Shown here: piece after piece, positions 38,297-47,416 of the stretch
Position numbering within the stretch: position 1 is the stretch's first letter
Layout of the letters: every line of letters starts with the position of its first letter
The notes under the pieces: generated by a model
The model's input: the letters and a program-made list of their open reading frames with translations, nothing else
Database searches by the model: none
Told to the model about the DNA's origin: nothing
Assembly: GCA_038257155.1 (NCBI GenBank)
Contig: JBBSJP010000001.1
Coordinates: 244,091 to 308,090 of the forward strand
Reading direction: 5' to 3'
DNA: 64,000 bases
Origin: JANJTY01 sp038257155
GTDB taxonomy: Bacteria; Pseudomonadota; Gammaproteobacteria; Xanthomonadales; Xanthomonadaceae
Made by a program: the position numbers and the translations under genes

Positions 38297-40885
38297 TTAC
38301 GGCTCGAAGTCATCCTCGAACAGGCGGTTGCCGAGCGGGTTGTTGCCGAGCACGACGTCGTATCCGGAAGGCGCCGCGATGCGACCCGGGAAATCGAGCG
38401 CCTTGCCGGGCGCCAACGCGAAGCTCAGCCAGTCGCCGTCGGCAGAGATCATTGGAAGCGCCGAGTCGCCACGCAACTCGCGCCGCCGCGTGTCGACACT
38501 GGCGCGTGCCACCTGATCAGCGACGCGGTCGTACACGAACACGTCGAAGCGCTCGTTGGTGTCGTCCTGAACGAGCGTCGGCACCGAACTGATGAACGCA
38601 AGGAAGCGGCCATCCAGCGACAGCGACGGGCCACCAACATAAGCCGCCGGTCCTTCGAGGTAGTCGCGGCTGACCCGCACCAGCGTCTGCGCATCCAGAT
38701 CGGCGAGAAACACGTCCCAGGATCCGTTGGTATCGCCAGGGACCAGGTTCGACGCCGTTGAGTTGAAGGCGAGATAGCGCCCATCGACGGAGAGCGCGCT
38801 ATCGGCAGAGTGTCCGTTGCCGATGACGCCATCCGCATTGCGGTCGACCACGATGATCGCGCCGGTGTCGAGGTCCTTGCGGAAGGTGTGGATCTCGCTC
38901 TGGGGCACTCCGGCGACCAGATCGGCGCTTGCCGCCGCAAAACTCGCATAGCGCCCATTGCCGGATAGCGCGTGGTCGATACCGAAGAATCCGGTGCCGG
39001 GCGTGCCGTCGCTCGTTGCATTGACCTGCTGCACCAGTCCGGTGTCCCGCTGCCACGCGATCAGTCGGGTGGTCTGGGTGCTTGTGTCAGGTAGCAGGTT
39101 CGAAGCCGAGCTCATGAACAGGACGCGCGAACCATCCGCCGCCAGGGACGGACCAAAACTGCCACGGTCGGCGGCGTTGCCCGCCGCAGTGCTGCTGGCG
39201 CGCTGCATTCGCCCGGTGTCTCGATCCAGCAGGAACACATCGCTGCTGTTGTTGGTGTCACTGCCGTCGACCAGGTTGGTGGCTTGTGAGTCAAACGCAA
39301 TGGTGCGGCCATCAGCCGAAATCTTCGGCGATGCCGAGGCCCCATTGGCCAGCTCACCCCTGCCGGAGCGGCTCACCAGTTCGATCTGGCGGGTGCTGCG
39401 GTCGTACAGGAAGATGTGCTGGTTGCCCTCGGCCGCGGCCGGCAGCAGTGCCGGCGCCCGCGATGCGAACACGACCAGGCTTCCATCACCCGACACAGCG
39501 CTCTGGATCGCGCCTCCGCCCGAAGGCAGTTCCATGCTGGCGCGCGAGGCGCATTCTCGGGTCGTGCCCCCAACTTCCTGCACGAACACATCGGAATTTC
39601 CGTTGGAGTCATCCGGCACCAGATCGCGTGCGTACGAATCAAATGCAACGAGGCTGCCATCCGGCGAGATCCGTGGCCGATAGCTGGAGTCCAGGGCGGC
39701 CTGCCTTGGATCGTGCGCCGTGCTGATGCGCCAGGTCTGCTGCGTGTCGCGATCGCGTACGTACACTTCCTGCTGCGTCTGTGCATGCGGACCGGGGAGG
39801 TCGGTACCCGAGCCGAGGAAAGCGACGCGGCGCCCGTCCGTCGAAATCGAGGGCGAATCACTTGATCCGATCGAGGGCGCATCCTGCGGCGCCCCGGTAC
39901 GGCTCAGCAACTCCACCTGCAGCGTGAGTGGATCGAACAGGAAGACGTCGCTCTCGTCATTGGTGTCGCCGGCGACCAGGTCTGTTGCATCCGACATGAA
40001 CGCAACTTCGCCGCTGTCGGCAACCGTGCATTCGTAACTGCCGCCGTTGCCAGCGTGGCCGTCCATGCGCCGACTGGCCAGGTGCATCTCGTCGAATACG
40101 AGGTCGGCAAGATATACGTCGTAGTCGCCATTGGCGTCGTTGTCGACCAAGTTGGACGCCTCGCTGTAGAAGCACAACCAGCGGCCATTCGGGCTGATCT
40201 GCGGTTCCCAGCTACCACCATTGGCGACCGCACCGCGCGGAGCCTTGCTCGCAAGACTCACCATGCCGGTGATGCGGTCATAGACGAAAACGTCGGACGA
40301 TTCCGATCCACCTTCGGTCAGGTCACTGGCATCGGACTCGAAGGCGACGTAGCGGCCGTTCTGGCTGATGCTTGGCAGCATGCTGTAGCTGTTGCCGGAA
40401 GCACCTGTGGGCGTGCGCGATACCAGGCTGGTCTCGCCAGTGCTGCGCTCAAGCAGATAGACATCTTCGCGCTGGTTGCCGTCATCGCGGACGAGGTCGG
40501 TGCGATCGCTGGTGAAGGCGACCCAGCCGGCGTCGGCCGAGAGGCTGGCGTTCCAGCTTGACGCGGCCGCCAGCCGGTCCGCTGGCGCCGGAGTCACCCG
40601 CTGGACCGCGCCGGTCAGTCGATCCTTCAGATAGATGTCTGCGACGGAGTCGAGGTCGCCCGGCGCCAGGTTGTCGGCATCGCTGGTGAACACCAGGTAG
40701 CGATTGTCTGCGCTGATCGGGCTGCCCGACTCGGTCAGTTCGCTGAAGGCATTGGCCTGCACGCCGAGCGCGTACGGGTCGTTGGGCACGCTGACGCGGT
40801 CAACGACCTGCGCGGCGCTGACGCCGGGCAGCAGCAGTGACAGCAGCGCCAGGCGGTGTGGGAACAAAGGGCTGACGAACTGCAT
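38297..40885 (-). CDS. Large secreted PD40/TolB-like propeller protein with LFEDDFEP tail
   Basis: 862 residues from ATG 40885, because MQFVSPLFPHRLALLSLLLP starts a signal peptide ending VSAAQ; the longer frame to 41035 has no such start. About 14 repeats of the PD40 kind follow: ISxDGRxVAFxSxAxDLVxGDxNxxxDVFxxDRxTG, as in TolB-like propellers. It ends LGNRLFEDDFEP, the shared tail. Secreted; function unknown. Divergent from the STN-like lipoprotein at 41108, whose ATG lies 223 bases away. Confidence 0.88.
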   Translation of the reverse strand: MQFVSPLFPHRLALLSLLLPGVSAAQVVDRVSVPNDPYALGVQANAFSELTESGSPISADNRYLVFTSDADNLAPGDLDSVADIYLKDRLTGAVQRVTPAPADRLAAASSWNASLSADAGWVAFTSDRTDLVRDDGNQREDVYLLERSTGETSLVSRTPTGASGNSYSMLPSISQNGRYVAFESDASDLTEGGSESSDVFVYDRITGMVSLASKAPRGAVANGGSWEPQISPNGRWLCFYSEASNLVDNDANGDYDVYLADLVFDEMHLASRRMDGHAGNGGSYECTVADSGEVAFMSDATDLVAGDTNDESDVFLFDPLTLQVELLSRTGAPQDAPSIGSSDSPSISTDGRRVAFLGSGTDLPGPHAQTQQEVYVRDRDTQQTWRISTAHDPRQAALDSSYRPRISPDGSLVAFDSYARDLVPDDSNGNSDVFVQEVGGTTRECASRASMELPSGGGAIQSAVSGDGSLVVFASRAPALLPAAAEGNQHIFLYDRSTRQIELVSRSGRGELANGASASPKISADGRTIAFDSQATNLVDGSDTNNSSDVFLLDRDTGRMQRASSTAAGNAADRGSFGPSLAADGSRVLFMSSASNLLPDTSTQTTRLIAWQRDTGLVQQVNATSDGTPGTGFFGIDHALSGNGRYASFAAASADLVAGVPQSEIHTFRKDLDTGAIIVVDRNADGVIGNGHSADSALSVDGRYLAFNSTASNLVPGDTNGSWDVFLADLDAQTLVRVSRDYLEGPAAYVGGPSLSLDGRFLAFISSVPTLVQDDTNERFDVFVYDRVADQVARASVDTRRRELRGDSALPMISADGDWLSFALAPGKALDFPGRIAAPSGYDVVLGNNPLGNRLFEDDFEP

Positions 40886-41107
40886 TCGAGCGTACTCCGC
40901 GTCTGGATCGGCCAAGTGGTGCGGCCGCAACACCGGCGCGCCGCGCGTGCCTGTATCGGTCATACGGAGGACAGCGCGGTTTTCTCCGGACGCGTATCGG
41001 CCGGGATGGGGTGATTGATGTGGCGGAGCAGTCAAGGCCAGAAAGGCGGAACTTTCCTGAAGGCTTCGGCGTCGTACACCTCACCACTCCCACCTGAGGA
41101 ACCAGCC

Positions 41108-41434
41108 ATGATTCGAACTCTGGTTTTCGCGGCACTCGCCGCCGCTTCGCTTTCTGCTGTCGGCTGCGAAAAGCTGGACGCGGCCTTCGAGAACGAGAAG
41201 GCCAGCACCGTCTTGTCGATTCTCGCCACCGAGGCGGGGCTGAGCCTGGTCAATCCCGAGATTGCGACAAGCCGGATCAATGCCACCTTCGAGGGTGACA
41301 ACCCCGCCAAGCTTCTCCCGGTCATTGCCTGGGACCTTGGTTTCGAGCTGCGAATTCAGGGTCAGAACGCCTGGCTGCACCGGGTCCCGCCGGTGGCCCT
41401 TGAAGGGAAGCAGACCGCGGCTGCCGAGACCTAG
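41108..41434 (+). CDS. Lipoprotein with secretin/TonB short N-terminal (STN)-like domain
   Basis: 108 residues from ATG 41108, with GAGGA about ten bases before. Signal peptide MIRTLVFAALAAASLSAVGC gives a lipobox with Cys20. The mature part is about 88 residues: VLSILATEAGLSLVNPEIAT, INATFEGDNPAKLLPVIAWD and LGFELRIQGQNAWLHRV. This pattern of a short beta-alpha-beta unit fits the STN/secretin N domain, as found at the N-termini of PilQ, GspD and TonB receptors. As a standalone lipoprotein it may dock to a secretin or TonB system. Its name and partner are unknown. Confidence 0.7.
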   Translation: MIRTLVFAALAAASLSAVGCEKLDAAFENEKASTVLSILATEAGLSLVNPEIATSRINATFEGDNPAKLLPVIAWDLGFELRIQGQNAWLHRVPPVALEGKQTAAAET

Positions 41435-41528
41435 ATGGATGTCAATCCGGGCCTGCGCAGTGGTCTAGCGCTCAAGTCAACAAGGGGGAGCGCTGGTCAG
41501 TTGCGATGTCGTCATCCATGCGCAGTGG

Positions 41529-42005
41529 ATGGGTAGAAACAGGTCGACCGCCCAGGCCGGAGATCGTGTGCGGAAATACCTTGAAGTGTTCATAGCGCTT
41601 GCCTTTCTTGGTTACGGCCTGATCAGGCTCGGCGTAGCAAGCGCCTTGCTGGGCCAGGAACTCGGCTGGTCCGATGTGGAGGGTTTTCGCGGGCCGATCG
41701 TTGACATCGGCGCATTTCTCGCGAAATCAGAAGACAAGCCGATCATCCCGGTGTCGGTCGCGGGATATGTTGGCTACATCGCCCTGATGGGCGTGGTGCT
41801 TTCCGTGGGTGCCGCAAGGGCCTTGAAGAACTGGACACTTGGCCTGCCACTCATCGCCGCGTTCCTGATGATGTATGTCCTGCTGTTTGTCAATTTTCAG
41901 ACCATCAATCCGAAAGCGATCCACCTTGGCGTTTGCGTCGTTGCGTTTGTTGTCCTGCTCTGGCTGAAAGGAATCTTCAAGCGACGGGTGGAGTCTGGCG
42001 CCTGA
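41529..42005 (+). CDS. Four-helix membrane protein of unknown function
   Basis: 158 residues from ATG 41529; GTG 41568 is an alternative that starts closer to helix 1. Four hydrophobic segments: about residues 18-42, 74-95, 103-123 and 128-147. A loop of about 30 residues with GWSDVEGFRGPIVDIGAFLA lies between the first two. A basic C-terminus (KGIFKRRVESGA) is likely cytoplasmic. No family recognised. It is isolated, downstream of the STN-like lipoprotein and before a 630-base repeat region. Confidence 0.7.
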   Translation: MGRNRSTAQAGDRVRKYLEVFIALAFLGYGLIRLGVASALLGQELGWSDVEGFRGPIVDIGAFLAKSEDKPIIPVSVAGYVGYIALMGVVLSVGAARALKNWTLGLPLIAAFLMMYVLLFVNFQTINPKAIHLGVCVVAFVVLLWLKGIFKRRVESGA

Positions 42006-42116
42006 GCGCTTCTTCCCGCGCTTGCGTCTGCTGGGTGCCAATGATCCTCCGCCAGGTTCAAGTCCCGAATCCCCAGCTCAGAACCGTTCCGTTCACGGCC
42101 GCAATTCGCGGTTCTG

Positions 42117-42233
42117 CAGGTTGGTGCTGAGCGCAGCGACGCTCAACGCGGCCGGGTTGTGGTGGCTGGCGCGGCCTTGGAATGCGCATCGTTGGGCTTC
42201 GCTGCGCTCAGCGCCAACCTACGAGAGCAAGCC
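42117..42233. mobile_element. MITE-like inverted repeat, GGTTGGTGCTGAGCGCAGCG...CGCTGCGCTCAGCGCCAACC
   Basis: The left arm GGTTGGTGCTGAGCGCAGCG and right arm CGCTGCGCTCAGCGCCAACC are close to perfect inverted copies, about 70 bases apart. A second copy occurs at 48427-48534. It lies in the 42006-42635 gap, which has no other recognisable gene or remnant. Such hairpin elements are common in Xanthomonadales. Confidence 0.8.
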
Positions 42234-42635
42234 GCGCCCTTGCCCTATGGAGATTCCATCGGCGCAAGCTTTCCCACCGCGAGCCCTCAGATCTCGAAGT
42301 CATCGCGGAACGAGCTTGTCGGGTGGTTGCTCGAGGAAGGGCGATCCCGATGCATTCGGGCAGAGCAGGCGCAGCCAAGCGGGCGTATCCTTGGCAGGGA
42401 AGACTGATGGGACGTCCTTTCCTTTACCTCGGAAGCTGTCTGCCAGGAGCAACTTCACCCGGAATCCTGCTCACAGTCGTGGGCACTCGTGTCCCCCAAC
42501 GGGAAAAGTTTGGCGAATAGGGTGCTGATCCCGAGCGCAACTCCACACGTCCGACCTTGACCACCCCCCTACCCAACGGTACCGCACCTCCGGAATGAGG
42601 CCCCCGCGATCGTTTTCACGACACCGGAGGTACAG

Positions 42636-45122
42636 ATGGCTGGTTCGTATGCAGCAATCGGGTTCGTCGTCGCGCTGCTTCCTTCCGCCACCCAGGCAGC
42701 GGCGACGCTTTGCGTGAAGCCGGGCGGGGGAGATGGTTGCCAGGCCACGATCACGCTGGCGCTTGCCGCGGCGCAGACCGGGGACACGATTCGGGTGGCG
42801 CAGGGCACTTACGAAGAGTTCGTTTTCATCGACCAGACCGTGGTGCTGGAAGGCGGATGGGACACGGCATTTGCCGCGCGCGATCCAGCCGTGTTTGTCA
42901 CCACGATCCAGGCGCCGGTGCCGCCCGCCGCGCAATTTTCGGTGCTGCGCATCTCCGGACCCGCGAGCCCAACGGTGGATGGGTTCACCATCACCGGTGG
43001 ACGCGCCGATCTTGATTCCAACCATGGTGGCGGCGTCAGCATCCGCTTCGGCAGCAACGCGGTGTTGCGCCGCAACGTGATCAGCAACAATTCCGCCTAC
43101 CTGTTCGGCGGCGGGGTATGGATCCAGGGCGGCGCGCCGTGGCTCGATCGCAATCGCATCGAAGACAACACCGCGGTCGGCGATGGCTCGGTGGGTGGCG
43201 GCGTCATGCTCGAGAATTCGCCGGCGACGCTCACCAGCAACGTGATTGCACGCAATCACCTTTCCGGCGTCGCGACGCTGGGCGGCGGCGTGGGGATCTA
43301 CGCGACCGACGCGCGCGTCGTGAACAACACCCTGGCGGACAACGATGCGCACGGCGTGTACGCCAATCAGCCGCTCGTCCTTTCCAACAATATCGTTTCC
43401 GGCCACCCGGTTGGCCTGGACCTTCAGACGTGTCCCGCGGCGTGCGCAACCGCGACGGTATCGTTCAACGATTTCTTCGGGAACACAGCGGACACGGCGG
43501 GCTGGACCCTCGACGGCTCAAACCTGCTCGCGAATCCACTGCTCACCGCCGACCAACACCTCACCGCCGCATCCACGCTGATCGATGCGGGCACGCACAG
43601 CGGCGCGCCCGCGTTCGACCTCGATGGGGAGTCGCGGGTGATGGCCGGAGCGGGCGGCTTGTTCCGTCCCGACATCGGCGCCGACGAATTTCCCGGCGCG
43701 CCGCAGCGCGTGGTCGACCTCGATACCGCCAGCGCCGACCTGACGATCATCGGCCCGGGCGGCATCCCGGGCTCTCCCACCAATGGCGTCAACGACTGGA
43801 TCGGTTTCTCGGCGCTGGCCGCTGATGTGAACGGTGATGGTCGCGACGATCTGGTCACCTCCGCGGAGGACTGGGCCGACGATCCCAACAACGCCCCGCG
43901 CACCACCGGTCGCCTCTTCGGCGTTTTCAATTCTGGCCAGCGCGTCACCGGCACGCTCGACCTGCTCACCACCCCGTCCGATCTCACCGTGGCCTGCACG
44001 CTCAACCTGCAGCACATCGGCGCCGCGCTGGTGAGCGGCGACGTCAGTGGCAATGGCGTCCCGGACCTCGTGGCGGGTTCATCGCGCGACGACAACGCCG
44101 GCGGCGGCGCGGTGTTTCCGACCGTGTTCGTCTTTCGTGGCGGCGCCTCGCTCGCGGGAACGCGCACTCTGGGCGCGGACACGCCCGCGGATTTCACCCT
44201 GCAGGCGCCGGGTCAGGACTTCTTCGGGTTCTCCATCAAGAACGCCTTGGCCACCGGCGACGTCAACAACGATGGCGTGGCCGACCTGCTGGTGGGAGAC
44301 GCGTTGGCCGACCCTGACGGTGCCACGGACGCAGGCGCGGTGTTCGTCATGTTCGGCGGACCCGGCTTGCCCGCGTTTCGAGACCTCGCCGCGACGCCGG
44401 CGGATTACACCCTGACCGGCGCCGCCGCGGGGGAAGGACTGGGCACGCTCGCGGTCGGTCGCGTCGACGCGGGTGCGCAAGTTGATCTGGTGGCGCGCAC
44501 CGACACGGCCGCGTACGTCATGCTGGGCCCGCTGCCGTCGCCGGGGCCGACCAGCATTGGCGCCTCGCAGTCGAGCATCATGATCACCGGATTGCAGGCG
44601 CCGCATGACGCGCAAGGAAGTCTCCTGGTTGCCGATCTCACCGGCGACGGCGTCCACGATATCGTCATGGCTTCGGGCAACGATCTCCTCGTGGTGCCGG
44701 GGCCACTCGTTGCAGGTGAGACGTTCGCCGCCGCGAGTCGGGCGGTGCTCACGCTGACCGATGCCTTTGCCAGTGCCCTGGCGTCTGCGGATGTAACAGG
44801 CGATGACCGGGCTGACCTCATCGTTGGATCGCGCCAGCGGCGGCAGGCTTTCGTGGTCGCGGGAGGGTCCGGATTCACCGGTTCGCACTTCGCGCTCGAC
44901 CTCGCGGTTACGGTGCTGCGCGGCGCGGACATCACGAATCTCGGGTGGGACGTTTCGGCGGGCGATCTCGACTTTGACGGGGGAGCCGACGTGGTCGTGA
45001 GCAGCTTCGGCGCGGACGTCGCATCCCATCCGGCGGAGTTCACTGATGCGGGGTTGGTGTTCGTGGTTTACGGCACCGGCCCCAAACGCATTTTCGCGAA
45101 CGGGTTCGAATTGGACGAGTAG
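42636..45122 (+). CDS. Secreted beta-helix plus FG-GAP propeller protein with IFANGFELDE tail
   Basis: 828 residues. Start MAGSYAAIGFVVALLPSATQ then AAATL is a signal peptide; GGAGG precedes it. Residues about 30-350 form a parallel beta-helix (FVFIDQTVVLEGGWD, HGGGVSIRFGSNAVLRRNVI, GSVGGGVMLENSPATLTSNV). Residues about 365-815 form an FG-GAP/VCBS propeller with DVNGDGRDDLV, DVSGNGVPDLVAG, DVNNDGVADLLVGD and DLDFDGGADVVVSS calcium loops. It ends PKRIFANGFELDE. So two secreted repeat folds are joined in one protein. Function unknown; polysaccharide binding or adhesion is plausible. Confidence 0.87.
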   Translation: MAGSYAAIGFVVALLPSATQAAATLCVKPGGGDGCQATITLALAAAQTGDTIRVAQGTYEEFVFIDQTVVLEGGWDTAFAARDPAVFVTTIQAPVPPAAQFSVLRISGPASPTVDGFTITGGRADLDSNHGGGVSIRFGSNAVLRRNVISNNSAYLFGGGVWIQGGAPWLDRNRIEDNTAVGDGSVGGGVMLENSPATLTSNVIARNHLSGVATLGGGVGIYATDARVVNNTLADNDAHGVYANQPLVLSNNIVSGHPVGLDLQTCPAACATATVSFNDFFGNTADTAGWTLDGSNLLANPLLTADQHLTAASTLIDAGTHSGAPAFDLDGESRVMAGAGGLFRPDIGADEFPGAPQRVVDLDTASADLTIIGPGGIPGSPTNGVNDWIGFSALAADVNGDGRDDLVTSAEDWADDPNNAPRTTGRLFGVFNSGQRVTGTLDLLTTPSDLTVACTLNLQHIGAALVSGDVSGNGVPDLVAGSSRDDNAGGGAVFPTVFVFRGGASLAGTRTLGADTPADFTLQAPGQDFFGFSIKNALATGDVNNDGVADLLVGDALADPDGATDAGAVFVMFGGPGLPAFRDLAATPADYTLTGAAAGEGLGTLAVGRVDAGAQVDLVARTDTAAYVMLGPLPSPGPTSIGASQSSIMITGLQAPHDAQGSLLVADLTGDGVHDIVMASGNDLLVVPGPLVAGETFAAASRAVLTLTDAFASALASADVTGDDRADLIVGSRQRRQAFVVAGGSGFTGSHFALDLAVTVLRGADITNLGWDVSAGDLDFDGGADVVVSSFGADVASHPAEFTDAGLVFVVYGTGPKRIFANGFELDE

Positions 45123-45443
45123 GAATCCGCGGGTCATAGCACAATGGCACCTTCTTGCGCTGCGGATGCGCACAGGCGGGATTGTTGCTTACCGTCCCGG
45201 TTGGACGCGCAAGCGGAGTGCGCATCGTGATGCGTCGTAGCACGACGCCTGGCCCGGAGATTTCATGAGGTCGCGGGAAAACGCCGACCTATCTTGCCGC
45301 GACGGGGTTTTCTGGCTGCTCGCGTGTCGAACCGTTTGTCGGCCCGCGTTCTCCCGATGGAGCCGCTACCCGAGGCGTCACCCGCGGCCGGTTCCACGGC
45401 TGAAGGCAGGCGCTCGACCAGGCCGGCGTATAAGCTGATCCGT
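45123..45443. other. Gene-free stretch
   Basis: About 320 bases between the beta-helix/FG-GAP gene and the next acetyltransferase. The open frame upstream of the acetyltransferase continues through here, but the family homology starts only at 45444. No repeats or RNA structures recognised. Confidence 0.5.
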
Positions 45444-45983
45444 ATGGATATCGAGCAGACTCGCCTGAACCTGAATGCAACCGCTTGCAGCGTGTTTGAT
45501 TGGAACGAGCTCGCTGCGCTTTGGATCGCCTGCTTTCCAGCCGCCGATCCCCGCATGATCGCGTTTCTCCTCGCCAACAACCGGCACGGCACCCGCGTCT
45601 TGCGCGCCAACGGGCGCATCGCCGGGTTTTCGCTCAACAACACGACCCATGGCGCCGATTTCGCCTGGCTGGAAGTACTGGTGGTGTCGCCAGAGTTCCA
45701 CGGCAGGGGTCTGGGCCGGGCTGTTCTGGCCGACTACGAGTCGTTCGTGTCGCGCCTGGGCTATCCATGCATCCGGTTTGCCGTCGACCGGGACAACGCA
45801 AGCGCCATCGCGCTGTATGAGCGCTGCGGATACAGCTTGCAACCGAACGCAGGCCAGCGACTGAACTATGCCAAACAGCTCGGCAGCGCCGTTCGGAGCA
45901 CGGCTTCCCCCTCGCGGCCCGGCAGGATGAGGCGGGCATTCAACTGGCTGCAATACCGCCTGCTGGTGCGGCGACGCGGGTGA
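45444..45983 (+). CDS. GNAT-family N-acetyltransferase
   Basis: 179 residues from ATG 45444 (an upstream in-frame ATG would add a low-complexity N-terminus). Motif A is WLEVLVVSPEFHGRGLGRAV (about residues 78-97), with the acetyl-CoA binding Q/R-x-x-G-x-G/A form as RGLG. Then DRDNASAIALYERCGYS, motif B of GNATs, follows. The basic C-terminus ends LQYRLLVRRRG. Substrate not deducible. It is followed 145 bases later by another acetyltransferase-like gene of different subtype, on the same strand. Confidence 0.82.
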   Translation: MDIEQTRLNLNATACSVFDWNELAALWIACFPAADPRMIAFLLANNRHGTRVLRANGRIAGFSLNNTTHGADFAWLEVLVVSPEFHGRGLGRAVLADYESFVSRLGYPCIRFAVDRDNASAIALYERCGYSLQPNAGQRLNYAKQLGSAVRSTASPSRPGRMRRAFNWLQYRLLVRRRG

Positions 45984-46128
45984 ATCCGCGAGTCGGTCGG
46001 TGAACGAATGACGTGCATGCCATGTTCGGTCTCGCACCGATCTTCCACCATTCAGCGAATAGAGTCTCTTCGACCGATGTCCGACGGCAGCCCGCGGAGC
46101 CACGAATGCCAGCCCGAGAGCGACGCCC

Positions 46129-47304
46129 ATGAACATTGCGATTTCAGCCGGCCGGTTGCAGCCGGCCAAGCGTGATGACCAACTTGTTCGAACGGCAGGG
46201 TCGTGCGTGCGGGTGCTTACCACAACGGCGGAGCTCCGTGCGCTGGCCGAGCAATGGGACGCACTGGTCGAACGCTGCGACGACCAGGTGTTCTATCGCA
46301 ATGGACTCCTCCTGCTGTGGCTGCAGAGCTTCGCCGCGGATGCCGATCTGCGAGTGCTTACCCTCGCCGACAGCAAGGGCCGGCTTACCGCTGCATTGCC
46401 ACTGATTGCCGTTCGTTCGCGAATGTTCGGCATTCCGGTGCGTGAGCTGCGAGCCGCGGGCAATCTGCACTCTTGCCGCTTCGACCTGCTGGCTGACGAC
46501 CCCGCCATGGCGGCGACATCTTTTGTGGAGCACCTGCGCCAGTGCAGCGAATGGGACGTGTTGTGCCTGACGGACACGCCCGCTGACGGGTCCGCCATGA
46601 ACATGCTGCCCGCGGCCGAGCGCGCCGGCCTGGTGACCGGGTGCTGGACCTCTCAACACTCGCCCTACTGTGCCCTGCCGGGGACCCGACTCGAGTTTGA
46701 GTTGTCGCTGAATCGGCGCCTGCGTTCCAATCTGCGCCGTGTCCGGCGCAGATTGCAGGGGCACGGCGTGGTTACCTCAGAGCGCTTCATTGGCGGGCCG
46801 CAGCTTGCAGCCAAGCTGGGCGAAGGCCTGGCACTGGAAGCCAGCGGCTGGAAAGGCCGTGAGGGCACGGCGATTCAACAGGATCCATCCACGCTGGCGT
46901 TCTATCTGGCGCTGGCAGAGCAGGCTGCCATCGAAGGCCGGCTGGCCTTATGGTTCCTGCGAGTCGATGGAAAAGCCGTCGCGTTCGACTTCGCCCTCGA
47001 GCACCGCGGCAGCCTGCTGGTTCTCAAGACCGCCTACGACGAGCGGTTCGCCGACTGCAGCCCTGGACAGCTGCTGGTGGAAGATGAACTTCACGATGCA
47101 GTGGAGCGCGGCTGGCACGAGTGCGACTTTCTTGGCACGAGTAGCGCGGCCAAGCGGGTCTGGACCCGGCTCGCCCGTCCGCACTGCTGGGTGTTCCTGT
47201 TCCGCGGCCCGCGCGGGCACCTGCTGAGGGCGCTGAAGTTCAGCATAGTCCCAGCGTTGAAGCGCATCCTTGCACCGGCGCGAACCCTGGTCAGTGTTCA
47301 TTGA
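46129..47304 (+). CDS. BioF2/CelD-like GNAT acetyltransferase (FemAB-like fold)
   Basis: 391 residues. Family features: LAEQWDALVERCDDQVFYRN, then LPLIAVRSRMFGIPVRELRA, LEFELSLNRRLRSNLRRVRR, LAFYLALAEQAAIEGRLALW and LRVDGKAVAFDFALEHRGSL. This is the acetyltransferase (GNAT) 6 family, often annotated as cellulose biosynthesis protein CelD-like. Members may modify exopolysaccharide or lipids. Location cytoplasmic. It may form a unit with the preceding GNAT gene. Substrate unknown. Confidence 0.82.
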   Translation: MNIAISAGRLQPAKRDDQLVRTAGSCVRVLTTTAELRALAEQWDALVERCDDQVFYRNGLLLLWLQSFAADADLRVLTLADSKGRLTAALPLIAVRSRMFGIPVRELRAAGNLHSCRFDLLADDPAMAATSFVEHLRQCSEWDVLCLTDTPADGSAMNMLPAAERAGLVTGCWTSQHSPYCALPGTRLEFELSLNRRLRSNLRRVRRRLQGHGVVTSERFIGGPQLAAKLGEGLALEASGWKGREGTAIQQDPSTLAFYLALAEQAAIEGRLALWFLRVDGKAVAFDFALEHRGSLLVLKTAYDERFADCSPGQLLVEDELHDAVERGWHECDFLGTSSAAKRVWTRLARPHCWVFLFRGPRGHLLRALKFSIVPALKRILAPARTLVSVH

Positions 47305-47416
47305 TTGCAACCCAGAAAGCAGCCGTGCATCAGCCAGTCGACCAGTGCAGCAAGTGCACCTCCATCTGCCGCGCGCAGTTCTGGCATGATCAGGCAGCAG
47401 AACGAATGGAGGCAGC

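Noticed and set aside
42050..42080. T-arm-like GGTTCAAGTCCCGAATCCCC as a tRNA
   Set aside because: No matching stem, anticodon arm or acceptor stem around it.
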